Positions 27,913 to 38,286 of a stretch of DNA of 64,000 nucleotides are shown in pieces. Position numbers and translations under genes: made by a program. Under the pieces are notes generated by a model. The model did no database searches and was not told the origin of the DNA. It saw only the letters and a program-made list of their open reading frames with translations. Source of the DNA: Pontibacter lucknowensis. Lineage in GTDB: Bacteria; Bacteroidota; Bacteroidia; Cytophagales; Hymenobacteraceae. The DNA lies in assembly GCF_900156415.1 (NCBI RefSeq), contig NZ_FTNM01000003.1:459470-523469 (forward strand), read 5' to 3'. Each line of letters starts with the position of its first letter. Position 1 is the first letter of the stretch.

Positions 27913-30900
27913 ATGGCAGAAGACAACACCCTTCTCGACGACAACATTCACTGGTACAAAGACGCCATCATCTACGAGCTGCACATCAAGGCCTTCATGG
28001 ATGGGAACGGCGACGGCATTGGCGACTTTAAGGGGCTCATGCAGAAGCTCGACTATTTGGAAGAGCTGGGCGTAACCGCTATCTGGCTATTGCCTTTCTA
28101 CCCATCGCCGCTCAAAGACGACGGCTACGACATTGCCGACTACTTCAGCATCAATCCGAGCTACGGCACCATGCAGGATTTCAAGCTGTTTGTGAAGGAA
28201 GCGCACCGTCGGGGGCTCAAGGTCATCACCGAGCTGGTCATCAACCACACTTCCGACCAGCACCCCTGGTTCCAGCGGGCACGTCGCGCCAAGAAGGGCT
28301 CCAAACACCGCGACTTCTATGTGTGGACCGATGACCCGACCCAGTACAAGGATGTGCGCATCATCTTCACCGACTACGAACCGAGCAACTGGACCTGGGA
28401 CCCGGTGGCGGGCCAATACTACTGGCACCGCTTTTTCCATCACCAGCCCGACCTGAACTACGACAATCCGGAGGTGCAGAAAGAGGTGTTCAAGACCCTG
28501 GACTACTGGTTCGACATGGGTGTGGATGGCTTCCGTCTGGATGCCGTACCCTACCTGTTTGAGCGCGACGGCACCAACTGCGAAAACCTGCCAGAGACAC
28601 ATGAGTTCCTGAAAAAGCTCCGGGCGCATGTCGACAAAAAATACGAAGGCAAGCTCTTGCTGGCCGAGGCGAACATGTGGCCAGAGGATTCTGCCTCTTA
28701 CTTTGGTGATGGCGACGAGTGTCACATGAACTACCACTTCCCGATCATGCCGCGTCTGTTTATGTCCGTGAAGATGGAGGACCGTTACCCGATCATCGAC
28801 ATCTTCGACCAGACGCCAGCTATACCGGAAACCTGCCAGTGGGCCATGTTCCTGCGCAACCACGACGAACTGACGCTCGAGATGGTGACTGATGAGGAAC
28901 GGGACTACATGTACAAGGTATACACCCGCGATCCGCTCGCCAAGATCAACCTGGGTATACGCCACCGCCTGGCACCGCTGCTGGGCAACGACCGTGCGAA
29001 GATTGAGCTCATGAACGTGCTGCTCTTCTCCATGAAAGGAACACCGGTAGTGTACTATGGCGATGAGATCGGTATGGGCGATAACTACTACCTGGGTGAC
29101 CGCGACGGCGTTCGCACCCCGATGCAGTGGAACGACAACCGCAATGCCGGCTTCTCCACTGCCAATCCGCAGAAGCTATACCTGCCTGTGATCATCGACC
29201 CGGAGTACAAGTACGAGTCGGTGAACGTGGACACGCAGCAGCACAACGCCAACTCGCTGCTCTGGTGGATGCGCCGCATCATCAACATGCGCAAGCGTTA
29301 CAAAGCTTTCGGCCGTGGCGAGATTCGCTTCCTGAACCCGTCCAACGCCAAAGTGCTGGCCTTTGTGCGCTCTTACCAGGACGAGAACATCCTGGTGATT
29401 GCCAATCTGTCGCGCTTCCCGGAGGCGGTGGAACTGGACCTGCCGGAGTTCAGAGGCTACGTGCCGGTGGAGGTGTTCAGCAAAAACAAATTCCCGCAGA
29501 TAAAAGAGGATAGCTATGTGCTCACGATGGGCGCGCATGGCTATTACTGGTTCGAGCTGCAACCACAGGAAGTGAGCGGTCGCGAAGGCCTCGACATGAA
29601 GAAGCCTGCCATGCAGCTGCCAACACTCAGCCAGCCTATACCTGCGCGGGCGCTTAAAACGCTTGAGAACAAACTACTGCCGCCTTATGTGATGAACCGC
29701 CGCTGGTTCGGTGGCAAGGCCCGCACGATACAGCGCATGCAGGTGGTGAACAACATGCCGATGACGGCAGGTCGCTTTGCAGCGTCACTGCTGTTTATAG
29801 AAGTGAGCTACAACGAAGGTTTGCCGGAACTGTACCAGCTACCGATCGCCTTTACCAGCGGTGAACAGGAAGAAGAACTCATTGCCAGTCAGCCGAACAG
29901 TGTGATTGCCCGCCTGACCATGGATGGAAAAGAAGGCATCCTCTACGACGCTGTTTACTCCGAGGACTACCGCCAGCTCTTGCTCAACCTGATGGCCAAA
30001 CGCAAGAGCATCAAAGTGGACAGTGCTGAGTTAGTGGGTACGGGTAGCCGTTCTATCGCCGCCAAGATCAAAGAAATCGGGCATCCGCTTTCTTCCAAAA
30101 TACTTGGGGCCGAGCAAAGCAATACTTCGGTGCTGTATGACAACCAGTTCTTTCTGAAGGTATACCGCAAACTCGATCGCACCCTGAATCCGGATGTGGA
30201 GATTGTGCAGGCGCTCACGGACAAGAATTTCCCGAACGTGCCGATGTACCTGGGCTCAGTGGAGCATGAAGAGGACGGCAAACCGCCGATGGTGCTCGTG
30301 ATGCTGCAGGAGCTGGTGCCGAACCAGGGCGATGCCTGGGTATACATGGAGGATTCGCTCAAGCGATTCTTTGAGAGACTGCAGACGCACAAGGAGCATA
30401 TTGAGCAGATTGACACCACGGGCACATTGGCACGTCCGGTGCCGTTCTCGGAAGCGCCGGAGCACATGCAGTTGCAACTTGGCGGTGCCTCAGTAGAGCG
30501 CATCGAGTTGCTCGGTCAGCGCACAGCCGAGATGCACCTGGCGTTGGCCGACATGGTCACCTCGAAGGACTTTGCACCGGAGGACTTCTCCCTGCACTAT
30601 CAGCGATCGCTTTACTCGTCTCTTACCTCACTCGTACGCAGCAATTTTGACAGCTTGCGCAAGCACCTGTCTAACCTGCCGGACGCTGTGCGGGCTGAAG
30701 CCGAAGAAGTGCTGCAAATGCGTCAGGAGGTGCTCGAGCGACTCAAAATGATCTTCCGCCGCAAGATCGACACGATGAAGATCCGCACCCATGGCGACTA
30801 CCACCTCGGACAGGTGCTGTTCACAGGCCGCGACTTCATCATCATCGACTTCGAAGGGGAGCCAGCCCGTTCGTTCAGCGAACGCAGGCTGAAGCGCTCT

Positions 30901-31245
30901 CCGCTACGTGATGTGGCCGGTATGATCCGCTCTTTCCACTATGCCGCTTACAATGCGTTGTTTCAGCAGGACAGCTTCCGCAAAGAAGATGGCGACTACC
31001 TCGAGACTTGGGCTGAGCAGTGGTACCACTATGCCAGCGGCTTCTTCATGCATACCTACCTGGGTATAACCCAAGGGACAGGCGTGGTGCCGCAAAACGA
31101 GGAAGACGTAGAAGTGCTGATGGAGACCTTCCTGTTGGAGAAGGCGATTTATGAATTGGGATATGAACTGAACAACCGTCCGGATTGGGTGCTCATCCCG
31201 ATCAGGGGCATAAAGTACATCATGAGGAAATATCAGAATGGCTAA
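27913..31245 (+). CDS. treS: Trehalose synthase-maltokinase fusion
   Basis: 1110 aa in two parts. Residues 1 to about 545 are TreS (GH13_16): [49 protein letters not shown] (nucleophile), [12 protein letters not shown] (acid) and [13 protein letters not shown]. Residues from about 570 are maltokinase: [25 protein letters not shown] segment ([13 protein letters not shown], catalytic Asp) and [12 protein letters not shown] (Mg ligand). TreS interconverts trehalose and maltose and Mak makes maltose-1-phosphate for GlgE, so fusion channels the intermediate. It starts 15 nt after glgE and its last 8 nt contain the glgB start. Confidence 0.96.
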   Translation: MAEDNTLLDDNIHWYKDAIIYELHIKAFMDGNGDGIGDFKGLMQKLDYLEELGVTAIWLLPFYPSPLKDDGYDIADYFSINPSYGTMQDFKLFVKEAHRRGLKVITELVINHTSDQHPWFQRARRAKKGSKHRDFYVWTDDPTQYKDVRIIFTDYEPSNWTWDPVAGQYYWHRFFHHQPDLNYDNPEVQKEVFKTLDYWFDMGVDGFRLDAVPYLFERDGTNCENLPETHEFLKKLRAHVDKKYEGKLLLAEANMWPEDSASYFGDGDECHMNYHFPIMPRLFMSVKMEDRYPIIDIFDQTPAIPETCQWAMFLRNHDELTLEMVTDEERDYMYKVYTRDPLAKINLGIRHRLAPLLGNDRAKIELMNVLLFSMKGTPVVYYGDEIGMGDNYYLGDRDGVRTPMQWNDNRNAGFSTANPQKLYLPVIIDPEYKYESVNVDTQQHNANSLLWWMRRIINMRKRYKAFGRGEIRFLNPSNAKVLAFVRSYQDENILVIANLSRFPEAVELDLPEFRGYVPVEVFSKNKFPQIKEDSYVLTMGAHGYYWFELQPQEVSGREGLDMKKPAMQLPTLSQPIPARALKTLENKLLPPYVMNRRWFGGKARTIQRMQVVNNMPMTAGRFAASLLFIEVSYNEGLPELYQLPIAFTSGEQEEELIASQPNSVIARLTMDGKEGILYDAVYSEDYRQLLLNLMAKRKSIKVDSAELVGTGSRSIAAKIKEIGHPLSSKILGAEQSNTSVLYDNQFFLKVYRKLDRTLNPDVEIVQALTDKNFPNVPMYLGSVEHEEDGKPPMVLVMLQELVPNQGDAWVYMEDSLKRFFERLQTHKEHIEQIDTTGTLARPVPFSEAPEHMQLQLGGASVERIELLGQRTAEMHLALADMVTSKDFAPEDFSLHYQRSLYSSLTSLVRSNFDSLRKHLSNLPDAVRAEAEEVLQMRQEVLERLKMIFRRKIDTMKIRTHGDYHLGQVLFTGRDFIIIDFEGEPARSFSERRLKRSPLRDVAGMIRSFHYAAYNALFQQDSFRKEDGDYLETWAEQWYHYASGFFMHTYLGITQGTGVVPQNEEDVEVLMETFLLEKAIYELGYELNNRPDWVLIPIRGIKYIMRKYQNG

Positions 31246-33604
31246 GAAAAAGGAACAGGAGAACACACAGCAGAACCCGATGGCGGGAACAGGTATGGAA
31301 ACCGGTGCCGGCGCGGCCATGAACGATGGCACGGATACAAAAAAATCCGGAGGCAGAAAGAAAAGCAAGCAAGACGAAGGGATAGCCACCGTGGAAGTGC
31401 AGTCAGGAGCGGCTGCGGCTCCTGCCAAAAGGGGAAGACCGCGTAAATCGGACACTTCCGAAATGGGAGAGGCAGCGCAGGAGGTGATGGTGAAGCCGAA
31501 GCGGGGTCGTGCAGCTGCAGCCAAGGCTACCACAACAGAGGCGACGGCTGCAACTACTGAAACAAAACCAAAACGAGGCAGGTCCGCCAAATCGGCAACG
31601 CAGCAACAGGAGGCAGAAGCGCAGAAGACGGGCTTGTCTACCACGCCTGCACCCGTGATGGAGCAGCCGAAGCAGGAGCAGACCGGACCGGTTTATTATG
31701 ACATCAGCCGCCTGTCAGAGTTTGATATCTACCTGTTCCGCGAAGGCCGTCACTTCAACCTATACGAGAAGCTGGGCTCGCACCTGATGGAGCGACAGGG
31801 TACCAAGGGCGCTTACTTTGCGGTATGGGCCCCGAATGCTGAGCAGGTTTCGGTGATGGGCGACTTCAACTCATGGAACCGCGAAAGCCACCAGCTACAG
31901 GCAAGGGCTGATGGCTCGGGCATATGGGAAGGCTTTGTGCCGGATGTGCAGGCAGGGATGCTGTACAAGTACCATATCCGGTCGCGCTATCACATGTACC
32001 ATGTTGAGAAGAGCGACCCCTTTGCGCTGCGGCGTGAAAAGCCGCCGCAAACTGCCTCGGTTGTGCACGAGTTGCACCATACCTGGCAGGACGACAGTTG
32101 GCTGGAGCAGCGCAAGTCGCGCCATGGCCAGCCGCAGCCGTATTCGGTTTACGAACTGCACGTGGGTTCCTGGCGTCGCAAGCCCGAAGACAACAACCGT
32201 CCGCTGACCTACCGCGAGCTGGCTGAGGAACTGCCGGCTTATGTCAAGAATCTGGGCTTTACGCATGTAGAGTTCATGCCCGTGATGTACCATCCGTTCA
32301 GTGGATCCTGGGGTTACCAGATTACAGGTTACTTTGCAGCGGCCAGTATCTACGGTTCACCGGAAGACCTCATGTGCCTGATCGATGCGCTACACCGCGA
32401 AGGCATTGGCGTGATTATGGACTGGGTGCCCTCGCACTTCCCGTCTGACGAGCACGGCCTGGCCTATTTCGACGGTACGCACCTGTTTGAGCACGCCGAT
32501 CCACGCAAAGGCTATCATCCGGACTGGAACAGCTACATTTTCAACTACGGTCGCAACGAGGTGCGTTCTTTCCTGATCAGCAACGCGCTATTCTGGCTCG
32601 ACAAGTACCATGTGGATGGTTTACGAGTAGATGCCGTGGCATCGATGCTATACCTGGACTACAGCCGCAAGCATGATGAATGGATCCCGAACGAATTTGG
32701 CGGGCGTGAAAACCTGGAAGCGATTTCTTTCCTGAAAGACTTTAACCATGCCGTGCATGAGCAGTTCCCGGATACCTTGACCATTGCCGAAGAATCCACG
32801 GCCTGGCCGCAGGTGACAGGCAAAGTAGAGGATGGCGGACTGGGCTTCGATATGAAGTGGATGATGGGTTGGATGCACGACACGCTGACCTACTTTTCCA
32901 AAGATCCGATTTACCGCAGACACCACCAGGGCGATATTACTTTCAGCATCATCTATGCTTTCAGCGAACGATTCATGCTGCCGCTATCCCACGATGAGGT
33001 GGTGCATGGCAAAGGCTCCCTGATCCGGAAGATGCCGGGCGATGAATGGCAGGCATTCGCGAACCTGCGGGCGCTCTATACCTACATGTACGCGCATCCG
33101 GGTGCCAAACTGCTGTTTATGGGTGGTGAAATCGCCCAGAGCAGCGAGTGGAACCACGACAGCAGTCTGGACTGGCACTTGCTGGAGTATAAATACCATG
33201 CAGGTATACAGGAGCTTATCCGCGCCCTGAACCATACCTACCGTGAGCAGCCAGCCCTCTATAGCAAAGCCTTTGATCCGTCAGGTTTTGAGTGGATCGA
33301 CTTTAACGATGCGCATAACAGTGTGATGAGTTTCCTTCGCAAAGGCGAACGACCCGAAGACCAACTGTTGGTAGTTTGCAATTTCACTCCTGGCGTGCAC
33401 GAGCAGTATCGCTTAGGTGTACCAACCGGTGGCAACTGGGTGGAGGTGTTCAACAGTGATGACGGCCATTTTGGTGGCAGTAATTTCCACAACCACGGAT
33501 CGTTGCAGGCTAAACCTGATTCCTTCCACGGACATGATTACTCTGTCGTGCTGAAGTTGCCGCCGATGGCCGTGGTGTATTTTAAGTATCAGCCAGGGGC
33601 GTAA
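31238..33604 (+). CDS. glgB: 1,4-alpha-glucan branching enzyme with N-terminal AT-hook-like extension
   Basis: 788 aa, longer than usual. From about residue 155 it is a normal GlgB: CBM48 ([20 protein letters not shown]), [41 protein letters not shown] (nucleophile), [11 protein letters not shown] (acid) and [15 protein letters not shown]. Residues 1-150 are low-complexity, rich in K, A, T and Q, with three KRGR cores: KRGRPRK at 64-70, KPKRGRA near 87-92 and KPKRGRS near 111-116. The first is a textbook AT-hook; such tails bind DNA or other polyanions. Its ATG overlaps the treS-mak stop by 8 nt, so it is translationally coupled and this start is secure. Confidence 0.95.
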   Translation: MAKKKEQENTQQNPMAGTGMETGAGAAMNDGTDTKKSGGRKKSKQDEGIATVEVQSGAAAAPAKRGRPRKSDTSEMGEAAQEVMVKPKRGRAAAAKATTTEATAATTETKPKRGRSAKSATQQQEAEAQKTGLSTTPAPVMEQPKQEQTGPVYYDISRLSEFDIYLFREGRHFNLYEKLGSHLMERQGTKGAYFAVWAPNAEQVSVMGDFNSWNRESHQLQARADGSGIWEGFVPDVQAGMLYKYHIRSRYHMYHVEKSDPFALRREKPPQTASVVHELHHTWQDDSWLEQRKSRHGQPQPYSVYELHVGSWRRKPEDNNRPLTYRELAEELPAYVKNLGFTHVEFMPVMYHPFSGSWGYQITGYFAAASIYGSPEDLMCLIDALHREGIGVIMDWVPSHFPSDEHGLAYFDGTHLFEHADPRKGYHPDWNSYIFNYGRNEVRSFLISNALFWLDKYHVDGLRVDAVASMLYLDYSRKHDEWIPNEFGGRENLEAISFLKDFNHAVHEQFPDTLTIAEESTAWPQVTGKVEDGGLGFDMKWMMGWMHDTLTYFSKDPIYRRHHQGDITFSIIYAFSERFMLPLSHDEVVHGKGSLIRKMPGDEWQAFANLRALYTYMYAHPGAKLLFMGGEIAQSSEWNHDSSLDWHLLEYKYHAGIQELIRALNHTYREQPALYSKAFDPSGFEWIDFNDAHNSVMSFLRKGERPEDQLLVVCNFTPGVHEQYRLGVPTGGNWVEVFNSDDGHFGGSNFHNHGSLQAKPDSFHGHDYSVVLKLPPMAVVYFKYQPGA

Positions 33605-33625
33605 TTTAAAAGTATATTTTGTAGA

Positions 33626-33665
33626 AGAGAGCATCTGTTCAGATTGGACAGATGCTCTCTTTTTG
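33626..33665 (+). terminator. Terminator of the glgE-treS-glgB operon
   Basis: AGAGAGCATCTGT (33626-33638) is perfectly complementary to ACAGATGCTCTCT (33648-33660), followed by TTTTT. It ends the plus-strand operon 22 nt after glgB. Confidence 0.92.
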
Positions 33666-33777
33666 TAGCTAGTGCTTCCGTTGCAACTGGATGTTGCAGG
33701 TATAGCAACTATTGCTGTTCTGGGGCAGGGGAGCCAACCGGGCACTCAAACGCTAACTAATCCTGCAAACTCTGACT

Positions 33778-34377
33778 CTACTTCCCCTTCCGCAGCGGCA
33801 AAAACTTCTTGTAGTTTCTTTTGCGCTCGCCTTCTTCCTCCGGCATACCCGTTTCGGACACCGAGCGCACGTCTTCAATTGAGTAGAAGGCATTCGGGTT
33901 ATAATCCCGGATAATGTCGATGACTTCCTGTAGCTTTTTGCGCTTCACAATCATAAAGAGCAGGTTCACCTTACCCCTGGTGCCTTTGGCGTCGAGGGCG
34001 GTGAGGCGGTAGCCACGCCCGGCCAGGCGGTCAATCAGCTGGTCGCCTGAATCAACGGTGATGACACGCACTACTACCTGACCCAGCGCTAGTTTCTGCT
34101 CGATGCGCAGCCCCAGGAAGTTACCGGTCGCAAAGCCGGCTGCCCAAGCGAAGTAAGAGGCAAAATTGCTCAGGTTCTGCATCACCTGTGTAATGGCCAC
34201 CAGCCAGATGAGCACTTCAACAAACCCCAGCAAAGGGGCAATCACTTTGTCACCTTTCGAAATAAAAACGATGCGCAGGGTGCCCAGCGTCACGTCCATA
34301 ATACGGGCTAGAAATATAAGTACAGGTATAATGACCCAATTGACAAGATCAGGGTCAATTCCTTTAAAGTAATCCAT
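33778..34377 (-). CDS. DUF2179/UPF0316 family membrane protein
   Basis: 199 aa from Met 34377, chosen because it precedes the first membrane helix; the frame runs 23 codons further. Three N-terminal membrane helices (WVIIPVLIFLARIMDVTLGT, LLGFVEVLIWLVAITQV, YFAWAAGFATGNFLG) then a cytosolic DUF2179 domain (VRVITVDSGDQLIDRLAGRGYR, LLFMIVKRKKLQEVIDII). This is the YebE/UPF0316 architecture. Function unknown; the DUF2179 part is a likely ligand-binding regulator. The basic tail (KRNYKKFLPLRKGK) is typical. It lies 34 nt after the MscS gene and is probably co-transcribed. Confidence 0.85.
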   Translation of the reverse strand: MDYFKGIDPDLVNWVIIPVLIFLARIMDVTLGTLRIVFISKGDKVIAPLLGFVEVLIWLVAITQVMQNLSNFASYFAWAAGFATGNFLGLRIEQKLALGQVVVRVITVDSGDQLIDRLAGRGYRLTALDAKGTRGKVNLLFMIVKRKKLQEVIDIIRDYNPNAFYSIEDVRSVSETGMPEEEGERKRNYKKFLPLRKGK

Positions 34378-34411
34378 GTTTTGGTTTATCCTTTGGCAAA
34401 TGTGTAAGCTG

Positions 34412-35494
34412 TTACTGTGATCGGCCGGAAATGGTTTCCTGATCAAGGGAGGCCCGGATTTTAGGCAGTGCTTCCGGGTGGTGCTCCTGTATAAAGGTAA
34501 TAAGTTTTTCGCGGATATGGCACCTTAAATCCCAGGCTGCGCCCGAACTGGGGGCGCTCACCATCACCCGCAGCTCCAGGGTACGTTCTTTGGCATCGGT
34601 TACCTGAAGGTTCTGCACCTGGCGGTCCCACAGCGGCGTATTTTCGAGGATGCGCGTCAGCTCGGCCCGTATCTTCTCGATCGGAGCCCGGTAGTCCAGG
34701 TATAGGTGTACCGTGGCCAGGATGTCGGAGCTGCTGCGGGTCCAGTTCTGGAAGGGCTTCTCGATAAAGTAGTTAAGCGGCAGCACCATGCGGCGGTTGT
34801 CCCAGATGCGCAGGACCACATAGGTCAGCGTGATTTCCTCCACCCGGCCAAACTCACCCTCCAGCACTAGCACATCGTCAATGCGGATAGGCTGCGAAAA
34901 GGCGATCTGCAAACCGGCAAGCAGGTTAGACAAGGAGCGCTGGGCCGCAAAACCCACGATGATGCCTGCTATACCTGCCGAAGTCAGCATACCGGTGCCC
35001 AGCTTGCGAACCGGCTCAAAGGAGAGCAGCATGAGCGAAATCGTAATGAAGCTGATCAGCACCATGGACAGCTTTTTGATAAACTGCAGCTGTGTGATCA
35101 GGCGCCGCTCCCGTATGTTGTCTTCTTTGGTGATATTGTACCTGAGCCGCACCATATCCTGCACTACAAACACCAAATGCAGCAGAATCCAGCCAAAACC
35201 GGCAATGTTCAGCAGTTCGATCAGGCGTCTGAAAAAATAGTACTGATCAGGCGTGAAAGGTGTGGAGCTGAGCACAAAAGCGGCAAAGAGCAGCGGTATA
35301 AAAAAGGTGAGAGGCCGGTCAAGATGGCGCGTAACCGAGGCCATTAGCTGTGGGCTGGTCTTGCGGTTGTAAAGGTTCAGCAGCCAGAAGAGCAGCACTT
35401 TCACCAGCAGTCCTACCAATATGGCAACACCCATGATCAGCAGTCCGAGTGCAAGATGATCCAGTTCAGCCAGAAATTGAGATAATCGTTGCAT
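34412..35494 (-). CDS. MscS family mechanosensitive channel
   Basis: 360 aa. Four N-terminal membrane helices, then the pore helix TSAGIAGIIVGFAAQRSLSN and the MscS beta domain (FSQPIRIDDVLVLEGEFGRVEEITLTYVVLR, PLNYFIEKPFQNWTR), followed by the alpha/beta C-terminus. It releases solutes on hypo-osmotic shock in the inner membrane. Its location beside trehalose genes fits osmotic adaptation; this is inference from context. Confidence 0.92.
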   Translation of the reverse strand: MQRLSQFLAELDHLALGLLIMGVAILVGLLVKVLLFWLLNLYNRKTSPQLMASVTRHLDRPLTFFIPLLFAAFVLSSTPFTPDQYYFFRRLIELLNIAGFGWILLHLVFVVQDMVRLRYNITKEDNIRERRLITQLQFIKKLSMVLISFITISLMLLSFEPVRKLGTGMLTSAGIAGIIVGFAAQRSLSNLLAGLQIAFSQPIRIDDVLVLEGEFGRVEEITLTYVVLRIWDNRRMVLPLNYFIEKPFQNWTRSSSDILATVHLYLDYRAPIEKIRAELTRILENTPLWDRQVQNLQVTDAKERTLELRVMVSAPSSGAAWDLRCHIREKLITFIQEHHPEALPKIRASLDQETISGRSQ

Positions 35495-35623
35495 AAGCTA
35501 TAAACAGTCAGGTTTAACGTCCTGTGAACGCCTCTCACATACGCTTATTCAGCAAGATGGGTATTTCCTGCCAGGTAAATGCTTCTGTGTCAGGAGGGGA
35601 TTTTATTTAATAGAAAAATGACT

Positions 35624-35652
35624 ATATAGTTAAAACGTGCATGCAACTATAT
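35624..35652. promoter_or_regulatory. Inverted repeat upstream of otsAB, possible operator
   Basis: ATATAGTT (35625-35632) and AACTATAT (35645-35652) form an inverted repeat with a 12-nt spacer, about 130 nt before the otsAB start. The region is AT-rich and lies between divergent MscS and otsAB genes. A repressor or activator site is possible; no protein can be named. Confidence 0.35.
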
Positions 35653-35668
35653 CCGTATGATATAAAGA

Positions 35669-35703
35669 CTGCCTGTACCACAAGTAGGCAGAGAATTTTT
35701 TTG
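35669..35703 (+). promoter_or_regulatory. Terminator-like hairpin in the otsAB leader
   Basis: CTGCCT (35669-35674) pairs with AGGCAG (35686-35691), followed after GAA by seven T. It has the form of an intrinsic terminator but precedes otsAB, with no gene upstream on this strand, so it may attenuate otsAB or end a short leader RNA. Confidence 0.45.
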
Positions 35704-35777
35704 AATCCGGACACTGAATGCTGTTGGACCACACCCTGGGCCAGCAGCTGCAGAAGCCTGACATAAGGTATAATCAC

Positions 35778-37985
35778 ATGGCAAAATTGATTATTGTATC
35801 AAACCGACTCCCTGTAAAGCTACAGGAAAGCGAAGGTCGGCTTGATTTTAAACCGAGTGAGGGAGGCCTCGCAACGGGGTTAGGCTCTATCTACAAAAAG
35901 AAGAACAACCTTTGGATTGGCTGGCCTGGCATGGTAGTCGAAGATGAATCGCAACAGCAGCAAATTATCGACAACCTGAACGGGCAGAACATGCACCCGG
36001 TCTTTCTTTCAGACAAAGAGATAAAAGAGTTTTACGAGGGCTTCAGCAACGAAACGCTGTGGCCTACTTTCCACTACTTCAGTCAGTACGCCATCTACGA
36101 GCAGCAGCTTTGGGAAACCTATGTAGAGGTAAACCAGAAGTACTGCGACGAGCTGGTGAAAGTGGCCGAGCCAGACGACACCATCTGGGTACATGACTAT
36201 CAGTTGCTGTTGCTGCCTTCTATGCTGCGCGAGAAACTACCGGGTAGCACCATTGGCTTCTTTCAGCACATTCCTTTTCCATCGTATGAGGTATTCCGCC
36301 TCCTGCCCTGGCGCAAAGAACTGCTGGAAGGCATGCTGGGCTCCGACCTGATCGGCTTCCATACCTACGACGACATGCGCCACTTCCTGAGCTCCGTCAA
36401 CCGACTGGTAGGCCACGGCAGTACGCATGGCTGGATCAACACCGGCAATCGATCCCTGCTTGTCGACTCTTTCCCAATGGGGATAGACTATGAAAAGTAT
36501 GAGCAGACGGCTGAAAGTGATGAGGTTAAAAAGCGGGAAAAGATTTACCGTAATAACCTGCACTCTAAAAAGATAATACTTTCCATCGACCGCCTGGACT
36601 ACTCCAAAGGTATACCGCAGCGCCTACTAGCATTTGAGCTGTTTTTGGAGCGCTACCCGGAATTTCACGAGAAGGTGACGCTGGTGATGCTGGTGGTGCC
36701 ATCACGCGATGCCGTGGAGAAGTATAAAGAGCTGAAAGAGGAGGTGGATGAACTGGTAGGCCGTATAAATGGCAATTACAGCCACATGAACTGGAACCCG
36801 ATCCAGTATTTCTACCGCTCTTACCCACTGGAGACGCTTTCTGCCTTCTATCGCATGGCCGATGTGGCGCTGGTAACACCCATGCGCGACGGTATGAACC
36901 TGGTGTGCAAGGAGTATGTGGCAAGTAAGCTCGACCAGAAAGGAGTGCTGATCCTGAGTGAAATGGCGGGTGCTTCGAAGGAGCTTTCAGAGGCCTTGCT
37001 CATTAACCCGAACGATATCAACCAGATGGTAGAGACGCTGCATACGGCCCTGACCATGCCGGAAGATGTGCAGCAGCAGCACATGCGACACATGCAGGAG
37101 TCGCTGCGCAGGTATAACATCCACCATTGGGTGAGCATGTTCATGGACCGCCTGTCTTATGTGAAGATCAAGCAGCTGTCCATGGCTACGACCTACCTCG
37201 ACGAGGCGACTTACCAGGAGCTCAGCAATTCCTACGAAGAGGCAAGCTCCCGCCTGTTCTTCCTGGAGTATGACGGCGCCCTGGTAGACTACCATAACCG
37301 TCCGCTCATGGCCGCCCCTGACGAAGACCTGCTGGAACTGTTGCAGGTGCTGAGCAGCAACTCTAAAAACCGGGTGGTTGTGATTAGCAGCCGGGAAAAG
37401 GACAACATGCAGCGCTGGTTGGGTCATCTCAACATCGACCTGATAGCAGAGCACGGCGTCTGGATAAAACAGCGCGGCACCGGCTGGCAAACCATGACCA
37501 GCCTGATCGATGACTGGAAGAGTGATATCCGCCTGATTCTGGACCTGTATGTGGACCGCACGCCTGGCTCGTTTATCGAAGAGAAGGAATACTCGCTGGT
37601 TTGGCATTACCGTCGCGTAGAGACGGGTCTGGGTGAGTTGCGTGCCCGTGAACTCGTGAGTCACCTTAACTTCCTGGCCACTAACAGCAATCTGCAGGTG
37701 CTCGATGGACAAATGGCCGTGGAGATCAAGGCCCAGGAGGTGAGCAAAGGCAAAGCGACCAGTTACTGGCTCAACATGTACCCCCACGACTTCGTGCTGG
37801 CCATTGGCGACGACTGGGGTGATGAGGATATCTTTAAGGCTATGCCGCGAGAGGCCTATACCGTCAAGATCGGGAATACGCACTCCGTTGCAAAGTATCA
37901 CCTCGACAGCTGCGAAGAAGCCCGCAAACTCCTGTCACGGCTGATCGGGCTGAAGCAGAAAAAGCTTCCGAAAGAATTGTTGTAA
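35778..37985 (+). CDS. otsA: Trehalose-6-phosphate synthase fused to a phosphatase domain with altered nucleophile
   Basis: 735 aa from ATG 35778 (MAKLIIVSNRLPVKL). Residues 1 to about 475 are a GT20 synthase with SNRLPV, GGLATGLGSIY, VHDYQLLLLPSML, HIPFPSYEVFRLLPWR, DRLDYSKGIPQRLLAFE and RDGMNLVCKEYVA, all expected for an active enzyme making trehalose-6-phosphate from UDP-glucose and glucose-6-phosphate. Residues from about 490 are a HAD phosphatase (OtsB-like). There the nucleophile motif, normally DYDGTL, reads EYDGAL with Glu497 (codon GAG, 37266-37268). HAD motif II (VVISSR) and motif IV (GDDWGDEDIF) are intact. The phosphatase half may therefore be inactive or regulatory. Confidence 0.93.
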   Translation: MAKLIIVSNRLPVKLQESEGRLDFKPSEGGLATGLGSIYKKKNNLWIGWPGMVVEDESQQQQIIDNLNGQNMHPVFLSDKEIKEFYEGFSNETLWPTFHYFSQYAIYEQQLWETYVEVNQKYCDELVKVAEPDDTIWVHDYQLLLLPSMLREKLPGSTIGFFQHIPFPSYEVFRLLPWRKELLEGMLGSDLIGFHTYDDMRHFLSSVNRLVGHGSTHGWINTGNRSLLVDSFPMGIDYEKYEQTAESDEVKKREKIYRNNLHSKKIILSIDRLDYSKGIPQRLLAFELFLERYPEFHEKVTLVMLVVPSRDAVEKYKELKEEVDELVGRINGNYSHMNWNPIQYFYRSYPLETLSAFYRMADVALVTPMRDGMNLVCKEYVASKLDQKGVLILSEMAGASKELSEALLINPNDINQMVETLHTALTMPEDVQQQHMRHMQESLRRYNIHHWVSMFMDRLSYVKIKQLSMATTYLDEATYQELSNSYEEASSRLFFLEYDGALVDYHNRPLMAAPDEDLLELLQVLSSNSKNRVVVISSREKDNMQRWLGHLNIDLIAEHGVWIKQRGTGWQTMTSLIDDWKSDIRLILDLYVDRTPGSFIEEKEYSLVWHYRRVETGLGELRARELVSHLNFLATNSNLQVLDGQMAVEIKAQEVSKGKATSYWLNMYPHDFVLAIGDDWGDEDIFKAMPREAYTVKIGNTHSVAKYHLDSCEEARKLLSRLIGLKQKKLPKELL

Positions 37986-38006
37986 ATAGGTTATAGTGAA
38001 ACAAGT

Positions 38007-38042
38007 AAGCCCCGGCTGTTTTAGAACAGTCCGGGGCTTTTT
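38007..38042 (+). terminator. Terminator after otsAB
   Basis: AAGCCCCGG-CTGTT (38007-38020) pairs with AACAG-CCGGGGCTT (38025-38039, one unpaired T), then TTTT. Confidence 0.9.
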
Positions 38043-38062
38043 GTATCTGATAGAGGTATAGG

Positions 38063-38269
38063 CTACTTCTGCGACTGGTTATCCGTTTTTCGACTATACC
38101 TGCGATAGCTGAAAACCAGTGAAATCAGTACCAGTATATTGGCCACCAATCGCATATATACATGCTGGTTGGGTACAGAGCTCAGCGAATCCGTAAAGTC
38201 AATGTTCGTCACATTGTAAACGATCAAGCCTATCAGCAGGATGATCAGCACGAGGGCAAATTTCTTCAT
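38063..38269 (-). CDS. Small two-helix membrane protein
   Basis: 68 aa. Two hydrophobic helices (FALVLIILLIGLIVYNV and VANILVLISLVFSY) with a short polar loop and a basic C-terminus (RRYSRKTDNQSQK). No known family recognised. It follows xseB by 17 nt on the same strand and is probably translated from the xseA-xseB message; no functional link is implied by sequence. Confidence 0.65.
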   Translation of the reverse strand: MKKFALVLIILLIGLIVYNVTNIDFTDSLSSVPNQHVYMRLVANILVLISLVFSYRRYSRKTDNQSQK

Positions 38270-38286
38270 GGGCTGGTTGGCTATAC

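Noticed and set aside
28087..28965. Long open frame opposite treS (also 36987-37901 opposite otsA, 18911-19672 opposite treY, 42479-42988 opposite aceB)
   Set aside because: They are antisense to well-conserved genes, have no recognisable domain and arise from codon bias of the real strand.
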